Assembly: GCA_036275915.1 (NCBI GenBank)
Contig: DASUCV010000004.1
Coordinates: 62,001 to 126,000 of the forward strand
Direction of reading: 5' to 3'
Source: Candidatus Polarisedimenticolaceae bacterium
GTDB lineage: Bacteria > Acidobacteriota > Polarisedimenticolia > Polarisedimenticolales > DASRJG01
Length of the DNA: 64,000 nucleotides
Numbering within the stretch: the stretch's first letter is position 1; each line of letters opens with the position of its first letter. The notes below the pieces were generated by a model that was not told the DNA's origin, searched no databases, and worked only from the letters and a program-made list of their open reading frames with translations. Position numbers and translations under genes: made by a program. Positions 33,466 through 44,291 of the stretch are shown here, one piece after another.

Positions 33466-33929
33466 GGATCGTCCCTTTCGAGGCCGTACGGCGCGAGCGC
33501 CGCGAAAGCCGCACTCTCGTCAAATCCTTCGGAGAGCAGCGCATTGTACACGCGCGCGAGACGCGCCTTGTCCGCGCGGCCGGGCGCGGGACCGAGCCTC
33601 TTCACGACGGCGCGCGCCAAGCTCGCGGCCGGATCGACGGCACCCGAGGCGACGGCATCGTCCCACGCGGACTCGGCCGCGCTCTCGTCGATGCCGCGTG
33701 CGGCGAGCTCGCCGACGACCCGCGCCTTGCCGCGGCTGGCGCCGCGGGTGCGAACACGGTCGGCCGAGACCGCACCGTCGTCGATCTTGTAGGTCGCCGC
33801 GACGCGCGCGATCGCCTCGTCGATCGCGCGCTTCTCGTACCCCTTCGCCTCGAGCTTCAGGGTCAGCTCGCGGCGTGTGAGAAGGCGGCGGCCGAGGAAA
33901 CGGACGGCGTCTTCGTAGGCGGTCGGCAC
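33462..33929 (-). CDS. recX: RecX regulatory protein
   Basis: 155 residues from GTG 33929 (VPTAYEDAVRFLGRRLLTRRELTLKLEAKGY). The three-helix repeats of RecX are seen: LLTRRELTLKLEAKGYE, SRGKARVVGELAARGIDES and RLARVYNALLSEGFDESAAFAAL. RecX binds RecA filaments and limits recombinase activity. A TTG at 33950 is an alternative start but lies inside the T-run of the pilT terminator, so I prefer GTG. No recA is in the window. Confidence 0.85.
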   Translation of the reverse strand: MPTAYEDAVRFLGRRLLTRRELTLKLEAKGYEKRAIDEAIARVAATYKIDDGAVSADRVRTRGASRGKARVVGELAARGIDESAAESAWDDAVASGAVDPAASLARAVVKRLGPAPGRADKARLARVYNALLSEGFDESAAFAALAPYGLERDDP

Positions 33930-33947
33930 GTCGTCACTGTAGCGCGG

Positions 33948-33978
33948 CAAAAGAAAACGCCGCCCGGTGGGGCGGCGT
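33948..33978 (-). terminator. rho-independent terminator of pilT
   Basis: On the minus strand a 9-bp perfect stem (33978-33970 with 33965-33957, 4-base loop) is followed by GTTTTCTTTTG. It lies 28 bp after the pilT stop and just before recX, so it separates these two same-strand transcripts. Confidence 0.75.
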
Positions 33979-34005
33979 CGTCGCGTTGCGGTTCGAAAAC
34001 TCCGG

Positions 34006-35190
34006 CTAGCCCCGGCTGAACTCGAACGGCGAGTCGGGGTGCTGCGGGTCCATCCCGCCGTTCTCGGCCTTGGTCGCGGCGGAGTCCATCTGCTCGGCCG
34101 CCATGTCCGACGTGCTGTGGATCCCGGCGACCTTGAGCTTGAACTCGTCGGGGTTCGTCGCCTGCCGGAGCGCCTCCTCGAACGAGATGAGGTCCTGCCG
34201 GTAGAGCCGGTAGAGCGATTGGTCGAACGTCTGCATCCCGTACTGGCTCGTGCCGGCCGAGATCGCGTCGCGGATCAGCTTCGTCTTTTCCTTGTTCTCG
34301 ACGCAGTCGCGGATGTAAGCGGTCGAGCGCAGCACCTCGACGGCGGGGACACGGCCCTTGCCGTCGCTGCGCGGGACGAGGCGCATCGACACCGCCGCCT
34401 TCAAGACCGACGCGAGCTGGAGGCGGATCTGCTTCTGCTGGTGCGGCGGGAATACCGAGATGATGCGGTTCACCGTCTCCGTCGCGTCGAGCGTGTGGAG
34501 GGTCGAGAGCACGAGGTGGCCGGTCTCGGCGGCGGTGAGCGCGGTCTCGATCGTCTCGTAGTCGCGCATTTCGCCGACGAGGATGACGTCGGGGTCCTGA
34601 CGGAGGGCCGAACGCAGCGCGAGGGCGAAGGACTTCGTATCGACCTCCACCTCGCGCTGGTTCACCAGGCTCTTTTTGTCCCGGTGCAGGAACTCGATCG
34701 GATCTTCGATGGTCATGATGTGCTCGGTCCGCGTCGAGTTGATGAAATCGATCATCGCGGCGAGCGAGGTGGACTTGCCGGAGCCGGTCGTCCCGGTGAC
34801 GAGGATCAGACCGCGCCGCTCCCCGGAGATCTGCTCGAGCACGTTCGGGAGGAGCAGGTCGCGGATCGTCAGGATCTTGACCGGGATGACGCGGAGGACG
34901 AGACCGACGGTGCCGCGCTGCTGGAAGACACTGCAGCGGAAGCGCCCCAGACCGGGCACCGAGTAGGCCATGTCGATCTCGAAGTTGTCCTTGAACTTCT
35001 GCTTCTGGCGGGCGCTCATGATGCTGAACGCCATCGCGATCGTGTCCTCCTGCATGAGCCGCTTCTGCTCGGTGAGGGGCAGGAGCTTGCCGTCGACGCG
35101 AATGACCGGGTGGCTGCCGACCTTGAGGTGAAGGTCCGAGGCGCCGCGGTCGGTCGAGATCTTCAGGAGGTCATTGATGTGCAGTTCCAT
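34006..35190 (-). CDS. pilT: type IV pilus retraction ATPase PilT
   Basis: 394 residues. ATG 35190 follows GAGGGGAG. Motifs: ASDLHLKVGSHPVIRVDG N-terminal domain, Walker A VTGTTGSGKSTS, Asp box IMTIEDPIEFLH, Walker B DVILVGEMRDYETI and His box GHLVLSTLHTLDA. The C-terminus is extended and ends FEFSRG. PilT/PilU hexamers power pilus retraction for twitching. No other pilus gene is in the window. Confidence 0.95.
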   Translation of the reverse strand: MELHINDLLKISTDRGASDLHLKVGSHPVIRVDGKLLPLTEQKRLMQEDTIAMAFSIMSARQKQKFKDNFEIDMAYSVPGLGRFRCSVFQQRGTVGLVLRVIPVKILTIRDLLLPNVLEQISGERRGLILVTGTTGSGKSTSLAAMIDFINSTRTEHIMTIEDPIEFLHRDKKSLVNQREVEVDTKSFALALRSALRQDPDVILVGEMRDYETIETALTAAETGHLVLSTLHTLDATETVNRIISVFPPHQQKQIRLQLASVLKAAVSMRLVPRSDGKGRVPAVEVLRSTAYIRDCVENKEKTKLIRDAISAGTSQYGMQTFDQSLYRLYRQDLISFEEALRQATNPDEFKLKVAGIHSTSDMAAEQMDSAATKAENGGMDPQHPDSPFEFSRG

Positions 35191-35251
35191 GGACTCCCCT
35201 TCGAGGGCGGTACGAACCCCGTCCGGAACATAGGTTCCGTGGGAAGTCGGG

Positions 35252-37186
35252 TCAAATCCCAGCCAGGCGCGCCTTTACCGCGGGGTCTCCCGCCGACCGG
35301 TCGGCGCACCTCCTGGCCAGCGCCACGGCGTCGTCCCGGCGTCCGAGACGCTTGAGGAGGGCGATCGCCCCGTCGAGCGCGCTCAGGTCGGAGGGCCGGC
35401 TGTCGAGCGCAGCCTCGTACCCGGCGAGCGCTTCGGCGTCGTGCCCGAGCCGCTCGTGCGCCCGCGCCGCGAGGGCGAGGAGCTCGGCGTCTCCCGGCGA
35501 CGTCTTCAGTCCACTCTCGGCGGCGGCAAGTGCCTCTCCGCTCTTTTCGTCGGCGAGCAGCGCCTCGGCGAGTCGCGCGTCGACGCCGACGAGGCCGCCG
35601 CCCCTCGCCTGGAGCGTGCGCCACAGCGCGACGTTCTCGCCGGACTTTCCTTCGACCCTCAGGAGGTCCGCGAGGCGCCGGTACGCCAGGTAGAAATCGG
35701 GGTAACGCTCGACGAGACCGCGATAGGCCGCTTCGGCACCGGCGAGATCGCGGCGTGCCCGGAGCGCCTCGCCGAGACGCAGCCGGAACTCGGGGTTCCC
35801 GGGATCGCCGGCGACGAGCCTCTCGAAGAGCGGCACGGCGTCGCCGCCCGAGTGGATCGCCTCGGTCCCGTGGAGATAGTCGTCGTAATCGCGGAGCGCG
35901 TCCTTCGGATCGCGGCGCTGGGTGCCGGGTGCGGCCGCGTCGCCCGTGCCGCCGCTTCCGACGTAGCCGAGCGACTGGAGCTTCGCGAGCGCTTCGTCGT
36001 CAAGAGACGCGGCAGACGACGCGAGCCGGTGACGCGACGATGCGCCGCGGAGTGCCTGGCGGAGCGCTGCGTCGGCCGCCGGGTCCCGCCCCGCGAGGTT
36101 CTCGGCCTCACGCGCATCGGTGTCGAGCTCGTACCGCTCCGGCCGCGGGGCCTCGATCCACTTCGCCGGGCCGCGGCGGACCGCCGACAGCTCGGCCCAG
36201 CCGAACTCCTCGGCGGCGAAATGGGTCTCGGCATACACGTCGCGCGCGGGAGCGCCGCGACCGAAGAGGTCCGCGCCGTCGACCTCGGGAAACGGGACGC
36301 GCGCGAGCGCGGCGAGCGTCGGCGCGAGGTCGACGAGGCTCGCCGGCGCTGCGATCCGTTTCCCCGCCGCCACGGTCCACGGAGCGCGAATCGCGAGGGG
36401 CACGTGAATCATCGGCTCGTAGAGGAGGAGGCCGTGCGTCGGCTCGCCGTGGTCGCCGAGTCCCTCGCCATGATCGCCGGCGACCGCGACGACGGTCCGA
36501 TCGAGGACTCCGGCGTCGCGAAGCGCGCCCACGATCCTGCCGAGCGTGGCGTCGGCGAAAGCGATCTCACCATCGTACGGTCGCGCGCGGAACCTCTCCG
36601 CGTAGGGGCTCGGCGGCGTGTACGGGTCGTGCGCGTCGTAGAAGTGGACCCACGCGAAGAACGGCGCGTCTTCCTTCGCCATCTTCGCGAGCCACGGCAT
36701 CGCGCGCGCGGCGACCTGATCGGCCGTGCGCTCGGGTCGTGACCGCCCCTTCTCGTCCTGGCCGAAGTCGTCGTCGAACGTCTTGAAGCCGGTCGCGAAG
36801 CCGAACGGCCGCGAGACGGGGAAGGCGCCCACGAACGCTCCCGTCTCGTAGCCGGCGGCGGCGAGCACCGACGCGAGCGTCGCCGCCTCGGCCGGGAGAC
36901 GGAGCCGCCCGTTGTTGCGCACCCCGTGCGCCGCGGGATAGAGGCCGGTCATGAGGCTCGCGTGCGCGGGCGTCGTGAGCGGCGTCGGCGTCCACACGCT
37001 CTCGAAGAGCACGCCTTCCTTCGCGATGCGGTCGAAGACCGGCGTCGCCGCGTCCTTGTTCCCGTAGGCGCCCAAGTGGTCGGCGCGCGTCGTGTCGAGC
37101 GTGACGAGCAGGATGTTCGGATGTGCGGGCGGCGCCGGGCGTCCGCACGCGGCCGCCGCGAGCAAGAGGACGACGAGCGCTCTCAA
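35252..37186 (-). CDS. sulfatase-fold (alkaline phosphatase superfamily) lipoprotein with TPR tail, second copy
   Basis: 644 residues. The start is TTG 37186, which overlaps the rsmE stop by 4 bp (TTGA) and opens on LRALVVLLLAAAACG, a lipoprotein-like signal. Core motifs: NILLVTLDTTRADHLGAYG, VAVAGDHGEGLGDHGEPTHG and, at the nucleophile site, TPTPLTTPAHASLMTG, again without the sulfatase cysteine or arginine. Residues from about 440 on are TPR helices. Close in design to 25272-27551 and 50277-52469. Its translation seems tied to the rRNA and ribosomal-protein methyltransferases upstream. Confidence 0.82.
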   Translation of the reverse strand: MRALVVLLLAAAACGRPAPPAHPNILLVTLDTTRADHLGAYGNKDAATPVFDRIAKEGVLFESVWTPTPLTTPAHASLMTGLYPAAHGVRNNGRLRLPAEAATLASVLAAAGYETGAFVGAFPVSRPFGFATGFKTFDDDFGQDEKGRSRPERTADQVAARAMPWLAKMAKEDAPFFAWVHFYDAHDPYTPPSPYAERFRARPYDGEIAFADATLGRIVGALRDAGVLDRTVVAVAGDHGEGLGDHGEPTHGLLLYEPMIHVPLAIRAPWTVAAGKRIAAPASLVDLAPTLAALARVPFPEVDGADLFGRGAPARDVYAETHFAAEEFGWAELSAVRRGPAKWIEAPRPERYELDTDAREAENLAGRDPAADAALRQALRGASSRHRLASSAASLDDEALAKLQSLGYVGSGGTGDAAAPGTQRRDPKDALRDYDDYLHGTEAIHSGGDAVPLFERLVAGDPGNPEFRLRLGEALRARRDLAGAEAAYRGLVERYPDFYLAYRRLADLLRVEGKSGENVALWRTLQARGGGLVGVDARLAEALLADEKSGEALAAAESGLKTSPGDAELLALAARAHERLGHDAEALAGYEAALDSRPSDLSALDGAIALLKRLGRRDDAVALARRCADRSAGDPAVKARLAGI

Positions 37187-37899
37187 CGCCCGAGGTCTCC
37201 CCAGGCGTGGAGCACGATCGCCGCGGCGACGACGCCCGCGGTCTCGGTGCGGAGGATGCGAGGGCCGAGCGAGACCGCATCCCAGCCCTGCGCGGCCGAG
37301 CGCTCGAGCTCCGCCTCGCTGAATCCTCCTTCCGGCCCGACCGCGATACCGACCTCCCGCGTGGCCCCGCGGGCGAGAGCCGTCGCGAACGCGACGCCGC
37401 CCGAGGAGGTATCGAGGACGAAGCAACGCCGTTCGGGGGATGCAGCTTCGATCGCTCCGATCGAGACCGTCGGGACACGCCGCCGCCCGCTCTGCTTCGC
37501 GGCCTCCATGACGATGCGCTCGTACCGCTCGAGGCGTGCGGGAGACGGCACGTCGGCCTCGGAGCGCTCCGCGGCGAAGAGCCTGAACGCCGAGACGCCG
37601 ACCTCGGTGCCCTTCTGCAGGACCCACTCCACACGCTCGGGACGCACGATCGCTTGATGGACGACGATCGCGATCGGCGGCTCGGAATCTCCCGTCCGCG
37701 GGTCCCGCACCTGGAGGCGCACGACCGATTTCTCGATCGCCTCGATCGTCGCATCCCACTCGCCCCCGCTCCCGTCGAAGACGGCGACCTCGTCCCCGGT
37801 CCGCAGGCGAAGGACGCGGGAGACGTGGTGCGACTCCTCGGGATCGAGCACGATCGACGTGCCCGGCGCGCACGGCGCCGCGGAGAACACCCGCCTCAT
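37183..37899 (-). CDS. rsmE: 16S rRNA (uracil-1498-N3)-methyltransferase
   Basis: 238 residues beginning MRRVFSAAP at ATG 37899, in a 4-bp overlap with prmA. RsmE/SPOUT motifs: LDPEESHHVSRVLRLRTGDEV at the N-terminus and IAVGPEGGFSEAELE, then LGPRILRTETAGVVAAAIVLH at the knotted SAM site. It methylates the small-subunit rRNA. The prmA-rsmE pair is a common arrangement. Confidence 0.95.
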   Translation of the reverse strand: MRRVFSAAPCAPGTSIVLDPEESHHVSRVLRLRTGDEVAVFDGSGGEWDATIEAIEKSVVRLQVRDPRTGDSEPPIAIVVHQAIVRPERVEWVLQKGTEVGVSAFRLFAAERSEADVPSPARLERYERIVMEAAKQSGRRRVPTVSIGAIEAASPERRCFVLDTSSGGVAFATALARGATREVGIAVGPEGGFSEAELERSAAQGWDAVSLGPRILRTETAGVVAAAIVLHAWGDLGR

Positions 37900-38732
37900 C
37901 GCGCGCGGATCAAGAGCAGGCACGCCCACGGTCCGTCGCGACGCTGCTCGTCGAGGACGAACCCGTGGAGGGCCGCGACCACCTCCCCGGCGTCGTCGGC
38001 GACGATCCCGGAGACGACGAGGTGGCCGCCGGGTCTCACCGCGGAAGCGAGGGCCTGGGCCTGGCTCAAGAAGAAGGACGACTGGACGTTCGCGACGACG
38101 CCGTCGAAAGCGCCGGACGCGGCATCGAGCGAACCCTCGACGACATCGATCACCGTTTCGGCGCGGTTCCTGGCCACGACTTCACGGGCGACGTGCGCGG
38201 CTTCCGGATCGTTGTCGACGGCCACCACCCGTGACGCGCCGCATCGCACGGCGACGATCGCGAGGATCCCGGTGCCCGTGCCGACGTCGACCCAGGAGGA
38301 TCCGGGACGCACGAGATCTTCGAGCGCCGCGGCGCACATCCTCGTCGTCTCGTGCTCGCCGGTCCCGAAGGCCATTCCGGGGACGAGCACGATCGGATCG
38401 CGGCCGGGATCGGCATCGCGCGCGCTACCGGGCAGGACGACGAACCGCCGCCCCAGAGGAATCGGCGCGAGCGCGGCCTGCCACTTCTCGACCCAGCGGG
38501 CGTCGGCGACATCCTCGACGCGGAGCGCCGTCGCGATCCCGTGCGCCTCGAGGACGCGCGCCGCGCGGCGCCGCCAGGCTTCCTCGTCGTCCGCTTCGCC
38601 GAGGTAGACCCGGAGCGTGCTCGCTCCCGGTCCCGCGGGCTCGATCTCGACGCCGAGACTCCCGCCGCCGAGCACCGACGCCACCTCGTCCTCGACGGAC
38701 GAGGGAACGACCGCCGACAGCATGCGCCACAT
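37896..38732 (-). CDS. prmA: ribosomal protein L11 methyltransferase
   Basis: 278 residues. The SAM-binding core VDVGTGTGILAIVAVRCGAS and VVAVDNDPEAAHVARE are class I methyltransferase motifs, preceded by VLVPGMAFGTGEHETTRMC, a PrmA hallmark. The usual motif NIL.. is NVQSSFF here, a mild change in the product-site loop. It trimethylates L11. It overlaps rsmE by 4 bp. Confidence 0.9.
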   Translation of the reverse strand: MWRMLSAVVPSSVEDEVASVLGGGSLGVEIEPAGPGASTLRVYLGEADDEEAWRRRAARVLEAHGIATALRVEDVADARWVEKWQAALAPIPLGRRFVVLPGSARDADPGRDPIVLVPGMAFGTGEHETTRMCAAALEDLVRPGSSWVDVGTGTGILAIVAVRCGASRVVAVDNDPEAAHVAREVVARNRAETVIDVVEGSLDAASGAFDGVVANVQSSFFLSQAQALASAVRPGGHLVVSGIVADDAGEVVAALHGFVLDEQRRDGPWACLLLIRAR

Positions 38733-38747
38733 CCCTCGAATCCTAGC

Positions 38748-40586
38748 TCAGGGACAGGTCGTGCTCTGCCGGCCGTCGCCGTAAGGGCCGACCCCGCACG
38801 CGCTCACGCCGCGGACCACGTACCAGAAGCCGTCGCCGATCGCGGGGTCCTCGGCATCGAACGCCGAGGTGGCCGCGATCCCCGACGCGAGGCACAGCTC
38901 GCCCCCGCCTCCCGGCCCTACGGGCAGATCGGAGATCAGGCCGCGAAGCACCGACGAGGCGCTGCTCGCCGGAGCGGCGGTCCACGAGATCGTCGTCATC
39001 CCACCTGCTTGCTCGAGGGTGACGGTGTCGCCGACGTCGTCGGGAAGACTCGGACCGGTGCCGCTGCAGACGCCGCCGGAGCACGCGTCGCCCGTCGTGC
39101 AGGCGTTCGCGTCGTCGCACGTGGTGCCGTCCGGCTTCGCCGGCGTCGAGCAGAGGCCGGTGCCGACGCTGCACGTGCCCGCGGTGTGACACTGGTCGAT
39201 CGCCGTGCACTGCACCGGCTGCGTCCCGGTGCACACGTTGGCGAGGCATCGGTCGACCTGCGTGCAGGGGTTGAAGTCGTTGCAGAAGGTCCCGTTCGGC
39301 GCGAGGCCGCACGGATTGGGCACGACCGTCGAGACGAGCGCGAAGTTCTGCAGCCCGGAGGTGAAGAGGTTGATCGTCGCGTTGGCGGTCCCCGGGCCCA
39401 CGTTCGCGTCGAAGCGGAAGTTGTACAGCGTTCCCCACCTCAGCGCGTTGGCGTTGGGATTCGTCGCGAACGTGTCGGTCGCCCACGTGATCGCATTCGA
39501 GGAGACCGTGGCGGTCCAGTCGGTGCCGTCGAACGCTTCGTGGTCGTAGTCCACGTCATGGAAGCCGATGTTCGTGATCGTCGCGCCGGGCTCCACGGGA
39601 ACGACGAACGACTGCGCTGACCGGTGGTTGGTCACGTTCTGGATCGCGTACTCGTAATGCCATTGCCCGCCGCCGAGATCGGTCGCCTTGGCGGCGACGA
39701 TGAACATTCCCTCGGGGCCGGGGACGATCGTCTCCGTGACGGTGGGATCGGTCGCCTTCCATGCCTGAACGCCGGCCTTCTGCTGCACCGTCGTTCCCGT
39801 CAGGTTCATCGTGAATGGGGACGTCCCGGTGAACGTCGCCGGGCGGTACGACGCGTTGTTCGTGTTCTTCTTCGCCGTCGCGTCGTCGTGGGTCACGTAC
39901 TGTCCTTCCGCGAAGTAGAGCGCGCCCGGGTTCAATGCCGGATCGATGTCGACGTCGTGGATCTGCAGACGCTTGGTGATGACGGTGGCATCGGGCGGAA
40001 GGGTCGTGATCCGCGAGTCCGGGTACGGGAAGACGCCGGTATACGGGTCGACGGCAGCCTTCGGGCCGAGACGCGTCTGGCTTCCATTGAGGCCGGAATC
40101 GTAGGGATCCGAGCAGTTGACGCCGAGGTGATTACCGTTCGGCGGGACGTCGCACGAGGCGCTGCACACGTTGCCGGCGAGTGCGGTGAACCCGTGCTTC
40201 AGCCATGACTGGCCGATCTGCTCGAATCGTCCGTCCTTCAGGCGGAAGACGTTCTGGCCGATGACCGGGTGCTCGGCGCTGCTCCCGATCCAATTGAGCC
40301 AGCAGGTGCCGACGTTGCAGGAGACCGTTCCCACCGAGTAGGCCGAGATCCCGCCCACCGTCCCCCAGCGCGTCGGCGTCGTGAGGTCGCCGACGATCAC
40401 GTCGGGAAAATCCCCGTTGAGCTGGCAGCTGTCGTCGCAGCACGAATTGGCGGTGCCGTTCGACGAGCCGTCGTCGCACGCCTCACCGGCTTCGAGAACG
40501 CCGTTGCCGCATGCGGCGCGCGCCGAGGAGACCGTCATCGTGGAGGCAAGCGCGAAGGCGATCGCGAGCAGAGAGCGTTTTTTCAC
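38748..40586 (-). CDS. secreted Cys-rich protein with C-terminal Fn3-like module
   Basis: 612 residues from GTG 40586 with a signal peptide (VKKRSLLAIAFALASTMTV). The mature N-terminus CGNGVLEAGEACDDG is a DUF4215/myxococcal Cys-rich repeat. A ~400-residue region (DVIVGDLTTPTRWGTVGG... NGSQTRLGPKAAVDPYTG) appears to belong to an uncharacterised family of exported proteins. Cys-rich repeats follow (CTQVDRC, CTTGDACSGGVCSGTG). The last ~90 residues resemble the C-terminus of the giant FG-GAP protein (DGFWYVVRGVSACGVGPYG... CP). No enzymatic motif is seen. Confidence 0.72.
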   Translation of the reverse strand: MKKRSLLAIAFALASTMTVSSARAACGNGVLEAGEACDDGSSNGTANSCCDDSCQLNGDFPDVIVGDLTTPTRWGTVGGISAYSVGTVSCNVGTCWLNWIGSSAEHPVIGQNVFRLKDGRFEQIGQSWLKHGFTALAGNVCSASCDVPPNGNHLGVNCSDPYDSGLNGSQTRLGPKAAVDPYTGVFPYPDSRITTLPPDATVITKRLQIHDVDIDPALNPGALYFAEGQYVTHDDATAKKNTNNASYRPATFTGTSPFTMNLTGTTVQQKAGVQAWKATDPTVTETIVPGPEGMFIVAAKATDLGGGQWHYEYAIQNVTNHRSAQSFVVPVEPGATITNIGFHDVDYDHEAFDGTDWTATVSSNAITWATDTFATNPNANALRWGTLYNFRFDANVGPGTANATINLFTSGLQNFALVSTVVPNPCGLAPNGTFCNDFNPCTQVDRCLANVCTGTQPVQCTAIDQCHTAGTCSVGTGLCSTPAKPDGTTCDDANACTTGDACSGGVCSGTGPSLPDDVGDTVTLEQAGGMTTISWTAAPASSASSVLRGLISDLPVGPGGGGELCLASGIAATSAFDAEDPAIGDGFWYVVRGVSACGVGPYGDGRQSTTCP

Positions 40587-40614
40587 CGCGCGAATGTACG
40601 ACGAGCCGCGTCCG

Positions 40615-41724
40615 TCAGGAGCCGAAGATGTCTTTGACGCGCTCGAAGAGGCCGCGCCCGGGGGCGTCGACACCGTCCAGGACGGCGAGCTTCTCGTAGA
40701 GCTCGCGCTGCTCGGGGGTGAGACGCTCCGGGGTGACGACGCGCACGTGGACGTGGAGGTCGCCGCGAGCGGAGCGGTCGAGGGCCGGAAGCCCCTTGCC
40801 GCGGAGGCGCACGACGGTTCCGGACTGCGTCCCCGGGTCGAGCTCGACCTCTTGGTTGCCGCCGGCGAGGAGCGGGACGGCGAGCGTGGTGCCGAGGGCC
40901 GCCTGCGCCATCGTGATCGAGACTTCCATGTGGAGCTGAGGGCCCTCACGCGTGAAGACCGGGTGGTCCGCCACGTGGAGGAGCACGTAGAGGTCGCCGG
41001 CGGGTCCGCCGTCGGGGCTCGCCTCGCCTTCCCCCGAGATGCGGAGGCGCATGCCGTCGTCGACCCCCGCGGGGACGCGGACGGTGACCGACTTCTCGAC
41101 GCGGACGCGCCCGCGGCCTTCACACGTCTTGCAGGGCTTGACGATCTTCTTCCCCGACCCCCCGCAGGTGCCGCAGGTGCGCGCGATCGTGAAGAACCCC
41201 TGCTGGAAGGCGACCTGTCCACGGCCCCGGCAGGTCGGGCAGGTCTGGACGCCGTCCTTCCCCTCGGCACCCGTCCCCCTGCACGTGCCGCAGCGGTCGA
41301 GGCGCGGAATGCGGATCGGCGTCTCGATGCCCGCCGCCGCCTGCTCGAACGTCAGCTCGAGGTCGTACTGGAGATCTTGGCCGCCGCGCGGGCCGCGACG
41401 GCCGCCGCCGAAGATGTTCCCGAAGCCGAAGAGATTGCCGAGCACGTCGCCGAAGTCGGCGAAGACGTCGGCGTCGAACCCCGAGAAGCCGGGCTGGGCG
41501 CCGAGCCCAGCGCGGCCGAAGCGGTCGTAGCGCGCGCGCTTCTCCGGATCGGAGAGGACGGAGTACGCTTCCGCGGCCTCCTTGAAGCGCTCCTCCGACG
41601 CCTTGTCACCGGGATTGCGATCGGGGTGAAAGCGGACCGCCATGCGGCGGTAGGCTTTCTTCAGCTCGTCCGGGCTCGCGTCGCGCTCGATTTCCAGGAC
41701 TTCGTAGTAATCACGCTCCGCCAA
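40615..41724 (-). CDS. dnaJ: chaperone DnaJ (Hsp40)
   Basis: 369 residues, normal length. J domain with HPD ([10 protein letters not shown]), a G/F-rich linker, and four zinc-finger CxxCxGxG repeats ([32 protein letters not shown]), then the substrate-binding C-terminal domains. It delivers unfolded proteins to DnaK and stimulates its ATPase. It starts 3 bp after the dnaK stop. Confidence 0.97.
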   Translation of the reverse strand: MAERDYYEVLEIERDASPDELKKAYRRMAVRFHPDRNPGDKASEERFKEAAEAYSVLSDPEKRARYDRFGRAGLGAQPGFSGFDADVFADFGDVLGNLFGFGNIFGGGRRGPRGGQDLQYDLELTFEQAAAGIETPIRIPRLDRCGTCRGTGAEGKDGVQTCPTCRGRGQVAFQQGFFTIARTCGTCGGSGKKIVKPCKTCEGRGRVRVEKSVTVRVPAGVDDGMRLRISGEGEASPDGGPAGDLYVLLHVADHPVFTREGPQLHMEVSITMAQAALGTTLAVPLLAGGNQEVELDPGTQSGTVVRLRGKGLPALDRSARGDLHVHVRVVTPERLTPEQRELYEKLAVLDGVDAPGRGLFERVKDIFGS

Positions 41725-41727
41725 CCG

Positions 41728-43611
<1,884 letters not shown>

Positions 43612-43612
43612 G

Positions 43613-44281
43613 TCAGGACTCCCTTCGATCGCCGGGATCACCGTCGTCGTCGCCGCCGATGCGCACGCGCACCATCGCCGGCCGGACCAGGCGATCGTGC
43701 AAGAAGTAGCCGCGCTGGAACACCTGCGTCACCGTGTGCGGCGGTGCGCTCGGGTCGGGGTCGGTCGCGACCGCCTCGTGGAGCGCCGGATCGAACGTGG
43801 CACCGACGCTGTCCATCGCCCGGAGGCCTTCCTTCTCGAGGATCTGGAGGAGCTGGCGGTGGATGAGGCCGATGCCCTCGACCACCGCGTCCGCGGTGCC
43901 GCCCGGGCGCACCGAGAGCAGCGCACGCTCGAAGTTGTCCAGCACCGGCAGGATCCTCGCGACGAGATCGGAGGTCGCGTAGCGGAGATGATCGAGCCGC
44001 TCGCGCTCGCCGCGCTTCTTGAAGTTCTCGAAGTCCGCCTGGAGCCGGACGAGACGATCGCGGAGATCGCGGATCTCCTCGTCGCGGCGATCCGGCTCCG
44101 GCGGAGTGTCGGACTCGGCCGGTTCCTCGAAGACGAGCTCGACGTCGTCCTCCGACGCCGCCTCCTCCGGGACGTCACGGATCTCCTCGCCGTTCTCGTC
44201 GACCGAGACGACCTCGAGGATCTCGATGTCGTCCGTTCCTTCTTGGTCCGGCGGGATGCGCCGGGCGGGATCGATCGGCAT
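43613..44281 (-). CDS. grpE: nucleotide exchange factor GrpE
   Basis: 222 residues. A long acidic N-terminal region ([22 protein letters not shown]) leads into the coiled coil ([22 protein letters not shown]) and the beta domain ending [23 protein letters not shown], the GrpE signature. It releases ADP from DnaK. The gene lies between hrcA (10 bp upstream) and dnaK (1 bp downstream). Confidence 0.95.
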   Translation of the reverse strand: MPIDPARRIPPDQEGTDDIEILEVVSVDENGEEIRDVPEEAASEDDVELVFEEPAESDTPPEPDRRDEEIRDLRDRLVRLQADFENFKKRGERERLDHLRYATSDLVARILPVLDNFERALLSVRPGGTADAVVEGIGLIHRQLLQILEKEGLRAMDSVGATFDPALHEAVATDPDPSAPPHTVTQVFQRGYFLHDRLVRPAMVRVRIGGDDDGDPGDRRES

Positions 44282-44291
44282 CGGGTCCCCC

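Noticed and set aside
43612-43641. DnaK start ten codons upstream ([10 protein letters not shown])
   Set aside because: It would overlap grpE, and DnaK proteins begin MGK-x-IGIDLGTT; a GGGAG site fits ATG 43611.
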